Part shown: piece after piece, positions 9,254 to 18,142 of the stretch | Numbering within the stretch: position 1 is the first letter of the stretch | Layout of the letters: the number at the start of each line of letters is the position of its first letter | Assembly: GCF_023149035.1 (NCBI RefSeq) | Contig: NZ_JAHXMY010000001.1 | Span: forward strand, 62,001-126,000 | DNA length: 64,000 bases | DNA from: Microbacterium sp. EYE_78 | Lineage (GTDB): Bacteria; Actinomycetota; Actinomycetes; Actinomycetales; Microbacteriaceae | Direction: 5' to 3' | Translations under genes and position numbers: made by a program | The notes under the pieces: model-generated | Seen by the model: the letters and a program-made list of their open reading frames with translations, nothing else | Databases searched by the model: none | Told to the model about the DNA's origin: nothing

Positions 9254-9259
9254 AGTCTA
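9254..9259 (-). promoter_or_regulatory. Candidate -10 box of ffs
   Basis: TAGACT on the minus strand lies about seven bases before the inferred 5' end of the SRP RNA, the right distance for a -10 box. No convincing -35 box is visible upstream, so this is a weak call. Confidence 0.4.
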
Positions 9260-9342
9260 CCCGACGTCCAGCGGGCTCCGACGACGCCCGGGTTAGCATC
9301 GGTCGGAGGCGCGCTGCCGCACTGACCGCCGAAGGGGGACGG

Positions 9343-10377
9343 ATGACCGACGACCAGACGACGATGACGGCGCCCGGGGGGCTCGCACACGATCCCCGCC
9401 GACCGGCGGAGATCGATGCTGAGGTGTTCGCGTCGACCACGGCGGCGCTGACCGCGTCGGTCTCGAAGGTCATCGACGGCAAGCCCGAGGCCGTCCGATC
9501 CGCCCTCGTCTGCCTCCTCGCCGAGGGCCACCTCCTCATCGAGGACGTGCCCGGCGTCGGGAAGACGATGCTCGCACGCGCGCTCGGCTCGTCGATCGAG
9601 GCGACGGTGCGCCGCATCCAGTTCACTCCGGATCTCCTCCCCGGCGACGTGACCGGGGTGAGCGTGTACGACCCCGCGGAGCGCCGTTTCGAGTTCAAGC
9701 CCGGAGCGATCTTCGCCCACATCGTCATCGCCGATGAGATCAACCGCTCGTCGCCCAAGACCCAGTCCGCCCTGCTCGAGGCGATGGAGGAGCGTCAGGT
9801 CACCGTCGACGGGACGAGCCGCCGGCTGCCCGATCCGTTCCTCGTCGTTGCGACCCAGAACCCGCTCGAGATGGAGGGGACCTACGCCCTCCCCGAGGCG
9901 CAGCGGGACCGGTTCATGATGCGCATCTCGATGGGGTACCCGGATGCTGCGAACGAGGCGCTCATGCTGCGACAGCGCGACAGCGCGAATCCGCTGGACG
10001 CCGTCCGCGCCGTCATCGGATCCGACCGCGTCGCCGCCCTGATCGCGTGGGCGCGGAGCGTCCACGTCTCCCCCGCCGTCGAGGAGTACGCCGTGTCGCT
10101 GGCCCGGGCGACGCGCCAGCATCCGGACATCCGTCTCGGCGCGAGCCCTCGCGCGACGCTCCAGCTCGTGCGTGCCGCGAAGGTGTGGGCGGCGCTCGAC
10201 GGACGCGAGTACGTCCTCCCCGACGACCTCGTGACGCTGCTCGAGCCGGTGTTCGCGCACCGGCTGATCGCTGCCCGCGGCACGACCGTCAGCCGCGGGC
10301 GCACGGGCGCCGACCTCATCGCGGCGACCCTCGAGTCGATCGTCGCCTCGGTGCGCGTCCCGGTCGCCACGCGGTGA
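9343..10377 (+). CDS. MoxR family AAA+ ATPase
   Basis: The 344-residue protein has a Walker A (VPGVGKTM, near residue 73), a Walker B (IADEINRSSPK), a sensor 1 (VATQNP) and the AAA-lid region. These are the MoxR pattern. MoxR ATPases act as chaperones that mature or activate partner proteins, often ones with von Willebrand A-like folds. The ATG at 9343 has a GAAGGGGG ribosome site. The open frame extends upstream through the SRP RNA region, which cannot be coding. It is the first gene of a three-gene unit with the DUF58 and TgpA-like genes. This arrangement is widespread in actinobacteria and its function is poorly known. Confidence 0.92.
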   Translation: MTDDQTTMTAPGGLAHDPRRPAEIDAEVFASTTAALTASVSKVIDGKPEAVRSALVCLLAEGHLLIEDVPGVGKTMLARALGSSIEATVRRIQFTPDLLPGDVTGVSVYDPAERRFEFKPGAIFAHIVIADEINRSSPKTQSALLEAMEERQVTVDGTSRRLPDPFLVVATQNPLEMEGTYALPEAQRDRFMMRISMGYPDAANEALMLRQRDSANPLDAVRAVIGSDRVAALIAWARSVHVSPAVEEYAVSLARATRQHPDIRLGASPRATLQLVRAAKVWAALDGREYVLPDDLVTLLEPVFAHRLIAARGTTVSRGRTGADLIAATLESIVASVRVPVATR

Positions 10378-10384
10378 CCTCGAC

Positions 10385-11644
10385 ATGAGCAGGTGGCCGC
10401 TGACCCCGCGCGGGACCGGTGCGGTGCTCATCGCCGTGCTCTGTCTGATCCTCGCCCAGGCCCTCGGCGTCCCCGCGCTGGTCTTCTTCGGCGTGCTGCT
10501 GCTGGCAGCCGTCGGGATCTCGCTCGCCTCGCTCTGGGTGGGCCACCGCGACGACGGGGTCCGTCGCTCATTCGCACCGTCGGTGGTCGGCGTCGGCGGT
10601 GACGTCGACGTCCGCGCGCGGATCGAGTCGCGCACCCTCCTCCCCACCGTGGTCGGTCTTTGGGAGGACCGCCTCCCGCGCGGGATCGAGGGGGAGCCGG
10701 CCGGCGTCTACCCGGGGCTGCGCTCGGGACTCATCGCCGGCAGCCACGCCGTCGACGTCGCCTACCGTGTGACCGCTCGACGCCGCGGCGTCCGACCCAT
10801 CGGTCCCCTCGTGGTCCAGACGACCGATCCGTTCGGACTCGCCCGCCGCACGCAGCAGCTCGGATCGACCGTGCCCCTCACGGTGACCCCGTCGATCGTC
10901 GAGCTCGAGGCGCTGGAGGACCTCCCCGGGGCGGCCGGCGGCACCATGCAGACGACGACGAACAAGCTCGGCGAAGGCGCTGACAACCTCATCCCCCGCG
11001 CGTACCTGCCGGGGGATTCGATGCGCCGCATCCACTGGCGCGCGAGCGCGCACCGGGGCGAACTGATGGTGCGTCAGGAGGAGCGCGAGTCGAACCCCGA
11101 GGCCGTGGTCGTCTTCGACCGCAGTCTCGCTCGGTGGAGCGCGGATGCGCTCCGCGCCCCCGGTGAGGACGCCGGCTTCGAGGCGGCCGTCTCGGCCGTC
11201 GCGTCGGCGACGTCGCGGTTCGTCCGCGAGGGGTACGCGGTCTCGGTCGTGGACGTCGACGGGACGGAGCTGGTGGAGACCATCGACGGCGGCGACAGCG
11301 CGGCCCTGGAGGCGATGGTGATCGGCTTCGCGACGCTCACGGCCCGCCGCGACGGGTCGCTCTCGCAGGTGGCGCCGCTGTTCGCCGGGTCGACGCTCGG
11401 TCCCGTCGCGGTCGTGACCGGCGAGATCGACGACGCGGATGCCGCCGCGCTCGCGCCCGTCGTCGGCCACAGCTCGCTCCCGGTGCTCTTCGCGCTCGGC
11501 GGCGAGGGCGACGCGCTCCGGATCGCGGCCGAGGGCGGCTGGCGCGTGCGGCCGCTCGAGGCCGAGGACGAGATCGACCGGCTCTGGGTCGACGTCGCGC
11601 GGGCCGACTTCGCCGCCGCCGAAAGGAGCCGTCGTGCCTCCTGA
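10385..11644 (+). CDS. DUF58 domain protein
   Basis: The 419-residue protein starts with two hydrophobic helices (roughly residues 9-45). A large domain follows with the DUF58 signature RRIHWRASAHRGELMVRQ, near residue 215, leading into a vWA-like region (VVFDRSL). It is probably membrane-anchored with a cytosolic domain, and is likely the client of the MoxR ATPase seven bases upstream. Its last eleven bases overlap the start of the transglutaminase gene, so the two are coupled. The molecular function is unknown. Confidence 0.88.
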   Translation: MSRWPLTPRGTGAVLIAVLCLILAQALGVPALVFFGVLLLAAVGISLASLWVGHRDDGVRRSFAPSVVGVGGDVDVRARIESRTLLPTVVGLWEDRLPRGIEGEPAGVYPGLRSGLIAGSHAVDVAYRVTARRRGVRPIGPLVVQTTDPFGLARRTQQLGSTVPLTVTPSIVELEALEDLPGAAGGTMQTTTNKLGEGADNLIPRAYLPGDSMRRIHWRASAHRGELMVRQEERESNPEAVVVFDRSLARWSADALRAPGEDAGFEAAVSAVASATSRFVREGYAVSVVDVDGTELVETIDGGDSAALEAMVIGFATLTARRDGSLSQVAPLFAGSTLGPVAVVTGEIDDADAAALAPVVGHSSLPVLFALGGEGDALRIAAEGGWRVRPLEAEDEIDRLWVDVARADFAAAERSRRAS

Positions 11645-13910
11645 GAACCGCCGCGTCGAACGACCGCGTCACGACGGCGTGTCCACGATCGCGCTGCTCC
11701 TGGCCCTCGCCGCGGCGCTGGTGCCGCTGTTCTCGGTCATCGCCCCCGGCGCGTGGGTGGGTCTGTGCCTGCTGCTGACCGGAGCGCTTCTCGGCGCCGG
11801 GTATCTGCTGCGCCGACTGCGCGTGGTCGCGGCCCTCGTCACCCTCGTCCAGGCCCTCCTCTGGATCGCCGTGATGACGGCCGTCTTCTTCTCCGACGTG
11901 GCGTGGCTGCTCGTGGTCCCCTCCCCCGAGGCGTTCGAGCGCATCCCGCGGCTCATCGACATCGCGGTCGAGGACATCGCCGTCGGCGTCGCCCCGCTCG
12001 ACGCGTCCGCGTCGCTCACCTTCCTCATCGTCGGCGCCGTGGGCCTGCTCGTCGTGGCGCTCGACCACGTCGTCCTCACGGCACGGATGCCCCTGCTCGC
12101 CGGCGTCGCCCTGATCGCCGTCTGGCTCATCCCGACCCTTGCCGTCCCCCGGGGCGTCGATCTCTTCGCGTTCGCGCTGCTCGCGGTCGCGCTCCTGTGG
12201 CTGCTGCGCACCGAGACCCGCCACCGGGCGCGCGCACGATCGGCCACCGCCCCGATGGGCGGCGTCGGCGTGGTCTCGGCGGTGATCGCGGCATCCGCCA
12301 TCGTCGTGACCGTCATCGCCGCGCCGGCGCTCCCCGCTCCCACTGCGGCGGGCGGTGGCTTCGGCGGCGGCACGGCGATCGACGCCACGCTCAACCTCGG
12401 AGACGATCTGCGGCGGCCCGCCGAGGTCCCTGTCCTCCGCCAGTGGGGCGGGGTGGGCGGCCCCTCCTACCTGCGCGTCGCCACACTGACCGCCCTCGAC
12501 GGCGAATCCTGGCGGCCCGATCGAGCCCGGACGGTCCCGCTCGAGGAGTGGACCCCCGGTGACGACTCGGGCGGCGACATCGACGTCCAGGAATCGACCA
12601 CACGCATCCGGATCCTCGACCTCGCGTCGGCACAGCTGCCCGTCCCCTACCCCGCGACCGGCATCGAGGGGGTCACGGGGAGGTGGCGCGTCGCTCCGGA
12701 GGGGCGCACCGTGTCGTCCTCCGAGACCGCCGCGCGCGGCCAGGAGTACGAGGTGACGACGCGGATGCCGCGGCCCACCCTCGAGCAGGCGCGGGCGGCC
12801 GATGCGGGCGGCGGGCCCGAGGCCGCCCGCAGCCTCCCGGTCTCGATGCCCGACGACATCGGCGCGATCGCCGCCGAGGTCACGGCCGAGGCGACGAACG
12901 ACTACGACCGGCTGCTCGCGCTGCAGAGCTGGTTCCGCGGCCCGGACTTCGACTACTCGCTCGACGCGCCGGTCGAGGACGGCTTCGACGGATCCGGCGT
13001 CGATGCGGTGTCGCGATTCCTCCAGGTGCGTTCGGGGTACTGCGTGCACTTCGCGTCAGCCTTCGCGCTGATGGCGCGCACGCTCGACATGCCCTCCCGC
13101 GTGGTGGTGGGGTTCCTCCCCGGCCTGCCGACCGGCGAGCTCGTCGGCGACGCGCGCGTCTACCAGGCGACCACCGCGCAGCTCCACGCGTGGCCCGAGG
13201 TCTTCTTCCCCGAGATCGGCTGGATCGCCTTCGAACCGACGAAGAGCCTCGGCACACCGCAGCGCTTCCTCTCCGAGGACGGCGGGTCGAACGAGCCCGA
13301 GGCGGGCCCGACGCCCAGCGCGAGCGCGGAGCCCAGCGCGAGCGCGTCGGCGGCCCCGAGGCCCGAAGAGGACGTGACGGCCGGCGGCACCAGCGCCGGG
13401 GGCGTGTCCGGAGTGAACCCCCTCCCCGGCGTCGCCGCGCTCGGCGCATTGCTCGTCGTCTTCGGCGCACCAGCGCTCGTGCACGCCCTGCGCGTCCGCT
13501 CCCTGCGCCGCCGCGCACGTGAGGGCAGCGCGGCGGCGGGGTGGCGGTTGACCCAGGATGCCGCCATCGATCTCGGCATCCCGGTCCCGGCGACCGAGTC
13601 CCCGAGGATGTTCGGCGACCGCCTCATCGACCGCCACGGCGCTCCGCGCGAGGCCGTCGACCGCCTGGTGGGTGCGATGGAGCGAGCGAGCTATGCCGCG
13701 CCGGCTGCGCAGCTCGCCGACGGCGGCGACGGGCTCGTCGCGGATGCCGCAGCCACGCGTGCCGCGATGTTCGCCGTCTCGACCCGTCGGCGACGGGTGT
13801 GGGGACGCGTCTTCCCCCGCTCCCTCGTCGTCCGTCCCGGCTCGACCTTCGCCGAGATGACGGCCGCAGACGTGCAGGCTGCGCGCACGAAGAAGCCCCG
13901 CACTGCATGA
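11634..13910 (+). CDS. TgpA-like membrane transglutaminase (DUF3488 / transglutaminase core)
   Basis: The 758-residue protein has about six N-terminal membrane helices (residues 15-220). An extracytoplasmic transglutaminase-like domain follows, with Cys470 in SGYCVHF and His518 in QLHAWPEV, the first two members of a catalytic triad. A low-complexity Ser/Ala/Pro/Glu linker (about residues 560-580), one more membrane helix and a cytosolic tail (DUF4129-like) complete it. The start is the GTG at 11634, preceded by AAAGGAG, inside the end of the DUF58 gene. The likely role is cell-surface protein crosslinking or peptidase activity, as inferred for the family. The stop codon lies within the terminator hairpin at 13891-13922. 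Confidence 0.9.
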   Translation: MPPENRRVERPRHDGVSTIALLLALAAALVPLFSVIAPGAWVGLCLLLTGALLGAGYLLRRLRVVAALVTLVQALLWIAVMTAVFFSDVAWLLVVPSPEAFERIPRLIDIAVEDIAVGVAPLDASASLTFLIVGAVGLLVVALDHVVLTARMPLLAGVALIAVWLIPTLAVPRGVDLFAFALLAVALLWLLRTETRHRARARSATAPMGGVGVVSAVIAASAIVVTVIAAPALPAPTAAGGGFGGGTAIDATLNLGDDLRRPAEVPVLRQWGGVGGPSYLRVATLTALDGESWRPDRARTVPLEEWTPGDDSGGDIDVQESTTRIRILDLASAQLPVPYPATGIEGVTGRWRVAPEGRTVSSSETAARGQEYEVTTRMPRPTLEQARAADAGGGPEAARSLPVSMPDDIGAIAAEVTAEATNDYDRLLALQSWFRGPDFDYSLDAPVEDGFDGSGVDAVSRFLQVRSGYCVHFASAFALMARTLDMPSRVVVGFLPGLPTGELVGDARVYQATTAQLHAWPEVFFPEIGWIAFEPTKSLGTPQRFLSEDGGSNEPEAGPTPSASAEPSASASAAPRPEEDVTAGGTSAGGVSGVNPLPGVAALGALLVVFGAPALVHALRVRSLRRRAREGSAAAGWRLTQDAAIDLGIPVPATESPRMFGDRLIDRHGAPREAVDRLVGAMERASYAAPAAQLADGGDGLVADAAATRAAMFAVSTRRRRVWGRVFPRSLVVRPGSTFAEMTAADVQAARTKKPRTA

Positions 13911-13922
13911 GTGCGGGGCTTC
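13891..13922. terminator. Bidirectional intrinsic terminator
   Basis: AGAAGCCCCGCACT and AGTGCGGGGCTTCT form a 14-pair perfect stem with a four-base loop. It contains the stop codon of the transglutaminase gene and lies just past the 3' end of the convergent tRNA-Ser, so it can serve both transcripts. Confidence 0.85.
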
Positions 13923-13930
13923 TCGAGCGC

Positions 13931-14019
13931 GGAAGCGACAGGATTTGAACCTGCGAGACGAGTTACCCCGCCTACATGGATTCCAGCCATGCTCCTTCGG
14001 CCGCTCGGACACGCTTCCA
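13931..14019 (-). tRNA. tRNA-Ser (anticodon GGA)
   Basis: The 89-base gene starts GGAAGCGTGTCCGAGCGG on the minus strand and ends CGCTTCC plus discriminator G; CCA is not encoded. The acceptor arms GGAAGCG / CGCTTCC pair fully. The anticodon stem is CATGG / CCATG around the loop CTGGAAT, giving anticodon GGA. The long variable arm and the TTCAAAT T-loop are typical of serine tRNAs. It would read UCC and UCU codons. Confidence 0.97.
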
Positions 14020-14093
14020 AAGGAAGACCCTACCACGGGGGCCATCTCCGGCCGATCAGCGCTGGCCCTCGAGGGGGACCCTCGACGGCGCCC

Positions 14094-15125
14094 TCAGGTC
14101 GACCGGCGGAAGGGCGCGGTCGGGTCGGCGCCGTCCGCGCGCAACCTGACCGGCGCGAGCCACACCGCGACCAGGAGCGCGGCCGCCCCCGCGATGAGCT
14201 TGTCGGCCATCGACGCCGCGAGGTTCGTCGACGACACCGCGACCCAGGACGGCGCACCCTCGGCCACGAGTGTGACGATCCACGGATCGGTGCCGTGCCC
14301 CGACAGCTCGCCGTAGATCAGCAGGGTGATCGGCACGGCCACGAGGGCGCAGGCCGCCCCCGCGCACACGCTGAGGGCAGCGAAGCGGACCAGGGGATGC
14401 CGCCCGCCGATGCGCCGAACCCCGTACCCCCAGACCAGGGCGCCGGCGACGTTCACCAAGGCGAACAGGATCGTCTCGGGCGTCGCCGTGAGTGTCCCCA
14501 GCAGGTTCGTGACGACGCCGACTCCCGCACCGAGCCACGGACCGAGGACGATCGCGACCACGGCGGTCCCGATCATGTCCAGGAAGACGGGGAGGTCGAA
14601 GCGCTGGGCGAGCGCACCACCCGAGAGGTTCATGAAGACGCTGCCCGCGAGGAGCGTGCCGACCAGCGCGCGTCGGAGCCACGGGTCTGCTCCCGGGTCC
14701 GGGTCGAGAGCGATCGAAGCGGTGGGTGGAGGTGTCGGAGCGAGGCGCTGATCCCCCGGCGTCGGAGTCGACGGCTCGGGCGCCGGGACGCCTGCCTGCG
14801 CGGCTGCGACGCGACGTCGCCATGCGTCCGCATCCGCGGCATCCGCCCCCAGCGCTGCCGCGATGTCGGCGACGAGATCCGCGTTCAGCCGCGCCCGACC
14901 CTCCCGGAACGCGTCGAAGACGGAGGAGCGTGCGACGCGGGCACGCTCCGGGGACAGCCCGCGCGCCTCTCGGAGACGCCCGATGCGCAGGGCGATCTCG
15001 GCGTACGAGATACCGCCGGCATCCAGTCGGAGTCGTTGCAGATCGCGCGTCACGTCGTCGAGTCGTGCCGTCGACGACGTCGAGGCAGCACCGTCCCCCG
15101 CCGTCGCGGACTCCCCGCTCATCAC
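14094..15125 (-). CDS. HTH domain fused to an ECF S-component-like membrane domain
   Basis: The 343-residue protein has an XRE-like N-terminal region: a helix, then RIGRLREARGLSPERARVARSSVFDA and an adjoining helical stretch. A Pro/Thr-rich linker follows (about residues 115-150). The C-terminal half is a membrane domain with about six helices, including DMIGTAVVAIVLGPWLGAG and NLLGTLTATPETILFALVN. That half resembles the substrate-binding S component of ECF vitamin transporters. No ECF ATPase or T component is nearby. This suggests a membrane-bound one-component regulator that senses a small molecule, but that is inference. The GTG at 15125 has GGAGG eight bases upstream; the ATG one codon later is an alternative. 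A long hairpin separates it from the next gene. Confidence 0.75.
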   Translation of the reverse strand: MMSGESATAGDGAASTSSTARLDDVTRDLQRLRLDAGGISYAEIALRIGRLREARGLSPERARVARSSVFDAFREGRARLNADLVADIAAALGADAADADAWRRRVAAAQAGVPAPEPSTPTPGDQRLAPTPPPTASIALDPDPGADPWLRRALVGTLLAGSVFMNLSGGALAQRFDLPVFLDMIGTAVVAIVLGPWLGAGVGVVTNLLGTLTATPETILFALVNVAGALVWGYGVRRIGGRHPLVRFAALSVCAGAACALVAVPITLLIYGELSGHGTDPWIVTLVAEGAPSWVAVSSTNLAASMADKLIAGAAALLVAVWLAPVRLRADGADPTAPFRRST

Positions 15126-15223
15126 GCCTCATTCCTCCGCCGCGCGCACGCACGGCGCGTTGCTGCTCCGCGTCCGTCACACCCCCGCGCAGACGCCTGG
15201 ACGACCCTATCGGAGACGGTCGG

Positions 15224-15261
15224 GGCCGGCCGAACGCGCCCGACGGGCGCCCCGGCCGGCC
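15224..15261 (-). terminator. Probable intrinsic terminator
   Basis: Nested arms GGCCGGCCG / CGGCCGGCC enclose a second perfect stem GCGCCCG / CGGGCGC. The hairpin sits 23 bases past the stop of the PEP mutase-family gene on the minus strand. No strong T-run follows. Confidence 0.6.
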
Positions 15262-15284
15262 CTCTCGCTCCGCGGTCGGTGGAC

Positions 15285-16061
15285 TCAGTTCAGGGGACGG
15301 GTGCTCGACGGGATCCGCCCGGCCGCATACAGGTCCGCGGCCACGTCCTGCAGCGCCGTGAGGGCGACCCGCTGCGTCAGCGGTCCGTAGGAGATGCGTT
15401 TCACCCCGAGGGACTCGTACTCGGCGGCCGAGAGGGCGCCGGGCAGCCCGATGACGCTGATGCGCCCGATGCCCTCCACCAACTGCGCGGTGGTGGCCTC
15501 GTCCAGGACGCCGGGGACGAACACGACGTCGGCGCCCGCGTCGAGGTAGGCACGGCCGCGTGCGATGGCATCGGCGATCGACTCCTCCAACGGCCGGTCG
15601 CCGCCGCGGACCAGCGCGTCGGTCCGGGCGTTGAGCGCGAACGGCACCCCCTCCGCGTCCGCGGCGGCGACAGCGGCGGCCACCCGCGCGACCGACTCGT
15701 CGAAGGGACGCAGGCGGTCCTCGATGTTCGCGCCCACGATGCCGACCCCGACGGCGCGGCGGACGGTGTCGGCCGTATCGGCGTACCCGTCGTCCAGGTC
15801 TGCGGTGACGGGGACATCCCCCGCGACGGCGACGATGCGCGACACCAGGTCGAGGGTCGTCTCGAGCGGGATGGTGCCGTCGTCGTACCCGAAGGTCGCC
15901 GCGATCGAATGCCCGGCTGTCGCAAGGGCGCGGGTGTCGGGCAACGCGAGGACGGCCTTGGCCGAGACGACGTCCCAGACGTTCACGACCCGGAGGATCT
16001 CGGGGGCGTCGTGCAGTTCGCGGAGCCGCCGTGCGCGGTCTGCCGTGGAGAGTGTGCTCAT
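15285..16061 (-). CDS. Isocitrate lyase / phosphoenolpyruvate mutase family protein
   Basis: The 258-residue protein is a single TIM-barrel of the ICL/PEPM superfamily. Visible motifs are VVNVWDVVSAK near the start, VTADLDDGYAD (metal-binding Asp pair), GANIEDR, and FALNARTDAL. The KKCGH catalytic motif of true (methyl)isocitrate lyases is absent, so it is more likely an oxaloacetate- or phosphonate-type lyase of unknown substrate. I start at the ATG at 16061, with GAAGGGTGG upstream, rather than the in-frame ATG at 16091. The gene stands alone between two hairpins. Confidence 0.82.
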   Translation of the reverse strand: MSTLSTADRARRLRELHDAPEILRVVNVWDVVSAKAVLALPDTRALATAGHSIAATFGYDDGTIPLETTLDLVSRIVAVAGDVPVTADLDDGYADTADTVRRAVGVGIVGANIEDRLRPFDESVARVAAAVAAADAEGVPFALNARTDALVRGGDRPLEESIADAIARGRAYLDAGADVVFVPGVLDEATTAQLVEGIGRISVIGLPGALSAAEYESLGVKRISYGPLTQRVALTALQDVAADLYAAGRIPSSTRPLN

Positions 16062-16159
16062 GGATCCACCCTTCCATGACATCGGATGCACCGGGGCGGA
16101 GTCGCGGGGTCCGCGTCACGGCATGTCATCGCGCTCGTCGCGGACCGGACGAACAGCAG

Positions 16160-16187
16160 CGACCCGGTGGCCGGAACCACCGGGTCG
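16160..16187 (-). terminator. Intrinsic terminator hairpin
   Basis: CGACCCGGTGG and CCACCGGGTCG make an 11-pair perfect stem with a six-base loop, 23 bases past the stop of the SRPBCC gene. Confidence 0.75.
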
Positions 16188-16210
16188 CCTACGGTCGGAC
16201 GGGCCGACCG

Positions 16211-16657
16211 CTAGCCCACGTCGCCTCTCCAGGCACCGGTTTCAGCTCCGCGGGACTCGATGAACTCCTTGAACCGCTGCAGATCCTTCTTGACCGCGTG
16301 GTCGTCCACACCGAAGGCGGCGCCGACGGTCTCGACGAAGCCCTCCGGCTTCCAGTCGAGCTGGACGGTGACCCGGGTCTCGGTGTCGCTCAGACGGTGG
16401 AACGTGACGACGCCGGCGTGATCCTCGTCGACGCTCCTCCACGCGACCCGCTCGTCGGGATGCTGCTCGGTGATGTGGGCGGTGAACTCGCGCTCGGCGC
16501 CGCCGATCTTGACCTTCCACCGCGTCGTCGTGTCGTCGAGCTGGTCGATCGACTGCACGTAGCTGAGGAAGTGCGGGAAGGACTCGAACTGCGTCCACTG
16601 GTTGTACGCCGTCGTCACGGGTACCTCGACGTCGACGGTCTCGATGATGCTGGCCAT
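16211..16657 (-). CDS. SRPBCC (polyketide cyclase/dehydrase-like) protein
   Basis: The 148-residue protein has the START/Bet v1-like pattern of this family: an N-terminal strand IIETVDVEVPVTTAYNQWTQFESFP, a central FTAHITEQHPDERVAW, and a long C-terminal helix (DDHAVKKDLQRFKEFIESRG). Such proteins bind hydrophobic ligands; actinobacterial members of this subtype often appear with stress genes. Ligand and role are unknown. The ATG at 16657 has GGAAGGGGAGG upstream, which decides against the earlier in-frame ATG at 16687. Confidence 0.85.
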   Translation of the reverse strand: MASIIETVDVEVPVTTAYNQWTQFESFPHFLSYVQSIDQLDDTTTRWKVKIGGAEREFTAHITEQHPDERVAWRSVDEDHAGVVTFHRLSDTETRVTVQLDWKPEGFVETVGAAFGVDDHAVKKDLQRFKEFIESRGAETGAWRGDVG

Positions 16658-16756
16658 GGGGCCTCCCCTTCCGTGCCGGTATGGCATCCATTCTCAGAAG
16701 GATGATCCGCAGGCCACAGGGGCTTGCGATCCGCGCGGATGACCTGTTACCGACCG

Positions 16757-17251
16757 TCAGCCACGGAAGTCGTCGGGATCGACGTCGTCGAGGAATCGGC
16801 GGAACTCCTCGACGTTCTCCTCCGGATCCTCGTCCTCGCCGGTGATGTCGGCGATGCCGGCCTCGTCGATGACGTCGTCGGCGACGAAGATCGGGGCACC
16901 ACTGCGCGCGGCCAGCGCGACGGCATCCGACGGACGCGCGTCGAGCGCGACCGTTCCCGCCGCCAGCGACAGCGTCACCTCGGCGAAGAACGTCCCGCTC
17001 TCGATGCGGGTGACCTCGACCCGCTCCACCGCCGCATCCGTCGCCGTCACGATGGCTCGCATCAGATCATGCGCCAGCGGCCGAGGAGCCTGCGCACCCT
17101 CGATCGCGATGAGGATGGAGGTCGCCTCCTGGGCGCCGATCCAGATCGGCAGCACCCGCCCCGCTCCGGGGAGGGCATCGAGCGGCTTCAGCAGGATCAC
17201 GTGGTCGCCCGCCGCGTCGACCGCGACACCCGCCACCCGCACCTGGACCAT
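16757..17251 (-). CDS. Bifunctional nuclease family protein (DUF151)
   Basis: The 164-residue protein matches the BFN domain throughout: VLPIWIGAQEATSI near residue 35, ARPSDAVALAAR near residue 108, and FVADDVIDEAGI shortly after. An acidic tail (EDEDPEENVEEF) follows. Plant homologues have DNase/RNase activity, and the bacterial role is unclear. The ATG at 17251 has GGAGG five bases upstream. It lies 44 bases downstream of the acetyltransferase gene on the same strand and may share its transcript. Confidence 0.88.
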   Translation of the reverse strand: MVQVRVAGVAVDAAGDHVILLKPLDALPGAGRVLPIWIGAQEATSILIAIEGAQAPRPLAHDLMRAIVTATDAAVERVEVTRIESGTFFAEVTLSLAAGTVALDARPSDAVALAARSGAPIFVADDVIDEAGIADITGEDEDPEENVEEFRRFLDDVDPDDFRG

Positions 17252-17295
17252 GGGACCTCCGGACGACCATGCTAAGACCCGGCCGGCGCGCCGGG

Positions 17296-17814
17296 TCAGC
17301 GGCGAGCGAGGATCTCGAGCGCCTCGCCCGACATGCGCTGGGTCGTCCACTCGTCCATCGGCTCCGCACCCACGGAGCGGTAGAACGCGATCGACGGGGC
17401 GTTCCAGTCGAGCACCGTCCACTCCAGACGCGAGTACCCCCGTGCGACCGCGACCTCGGCGAGGGACGACAGGAGCGCCTTCCCGTATCCCCGGCCTCGC
17501 TCGGATCCGTCGACGAACAGGTCCTCGAGCCAGATCCCGTGACGCCCTGTCCACGTCGAGTAGGTCACGAACCAGATCGCGATCCCCCGGATGCGGCCCT
17601 CCCGTTCGACGACGTGGGCGAAGACCTTCGGGTCGTCCCCGAAGAGCGCCTCCGTCAGCAGGGCCTCGGAGTTCGCGACGGCGTCGGGCTCACGTTCGTA
17701 GACGGCCAGGGCCTGGATGGAATCCAGCAGACCCGCCTCGTCTCCGGGAGCGGCGGCGCGGAGGACTGCTCCGTCGGCCAGGCTGCGGGACGTGAGCTCT
17801 GGTGTGCGCTGCAT
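17296..17814 (-). CDS. GNAT family N-acetyltransferase
   Basis: The 172-residue protein has the GNAT core. LEDLFVDGSERGRGYGKALLSSL holds the acetyl-CoA pyrophosphate loop (RGRGYGKA), and WTVLDWNAPSIAFYRSVGA is the classic motif B. It resembles diamine acetyltransferase-like members, but the substrate is not known. The ATG at 17814 has only GAGGG directly before it, so the start is uncertain by some codons. Confidence 0.82.
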   Translation of the reverse strand: MQRTPELTSRSLADGAVLRAAAPGDEAGLLDSIQALAVYEREPDAVANSEALLTEALFGDDPKVFAHVVEREGRIRGIAIWFVTYSTWTGRHGIWLEDLFVDGSERGRGYGKALLSSLAEVAVARGYSRLEWTVLDWNAPSIAFYRSVGAEPMDEWTTQRMSGEALEILARR

Positions 17815-18142
17815 CCCTCGAGCGTACGGGGACGCCGCGCGGTCGCGGGATGTCCGGGCTCGTCCGGGAACCCCGTCCGGCGCAGAGGACCCGGCCTCGC
17901 GGTCACTACATTCGAAGGACGTGCCGCGTCCTGGGGGGGATGAGTACGGAACCGGTCGGGCCCGGTCCGCGCGTCGGCACTCCTGTCCGACCAGCGGGAC
18001 ACGGCGGGGCGGATGTCGGAAGGGACGGCATCCGTCCCCACCTGCCGCTCGGGCGCGGCAGATGATCGACCCGACCTCCGGTGCCGCCGACGCGGGCGCG
18101 CTACGCTCAAGCCAGCCTTTCCCGGAGCGAAGCGAGTTCACC
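17815..18142. other. Divergent intergenic region, 328 bp
   Basis: This separates the GNAT gene (minus) and the ROK regulator (plus). No gene, tRNA or strong hairpin was seen. A possible -10 box TACGCT at 18102-18107 lies 36 bases before the ROK start, without a clear -35 box. Confidence 0.5.

Noticed and set aside
9121..9342. N-terminal extension of the MoxR protein
   Set aside because: This open frame crosses the SRP RNA. The protein starts at 9343, with a good ribosome site and family alignment.
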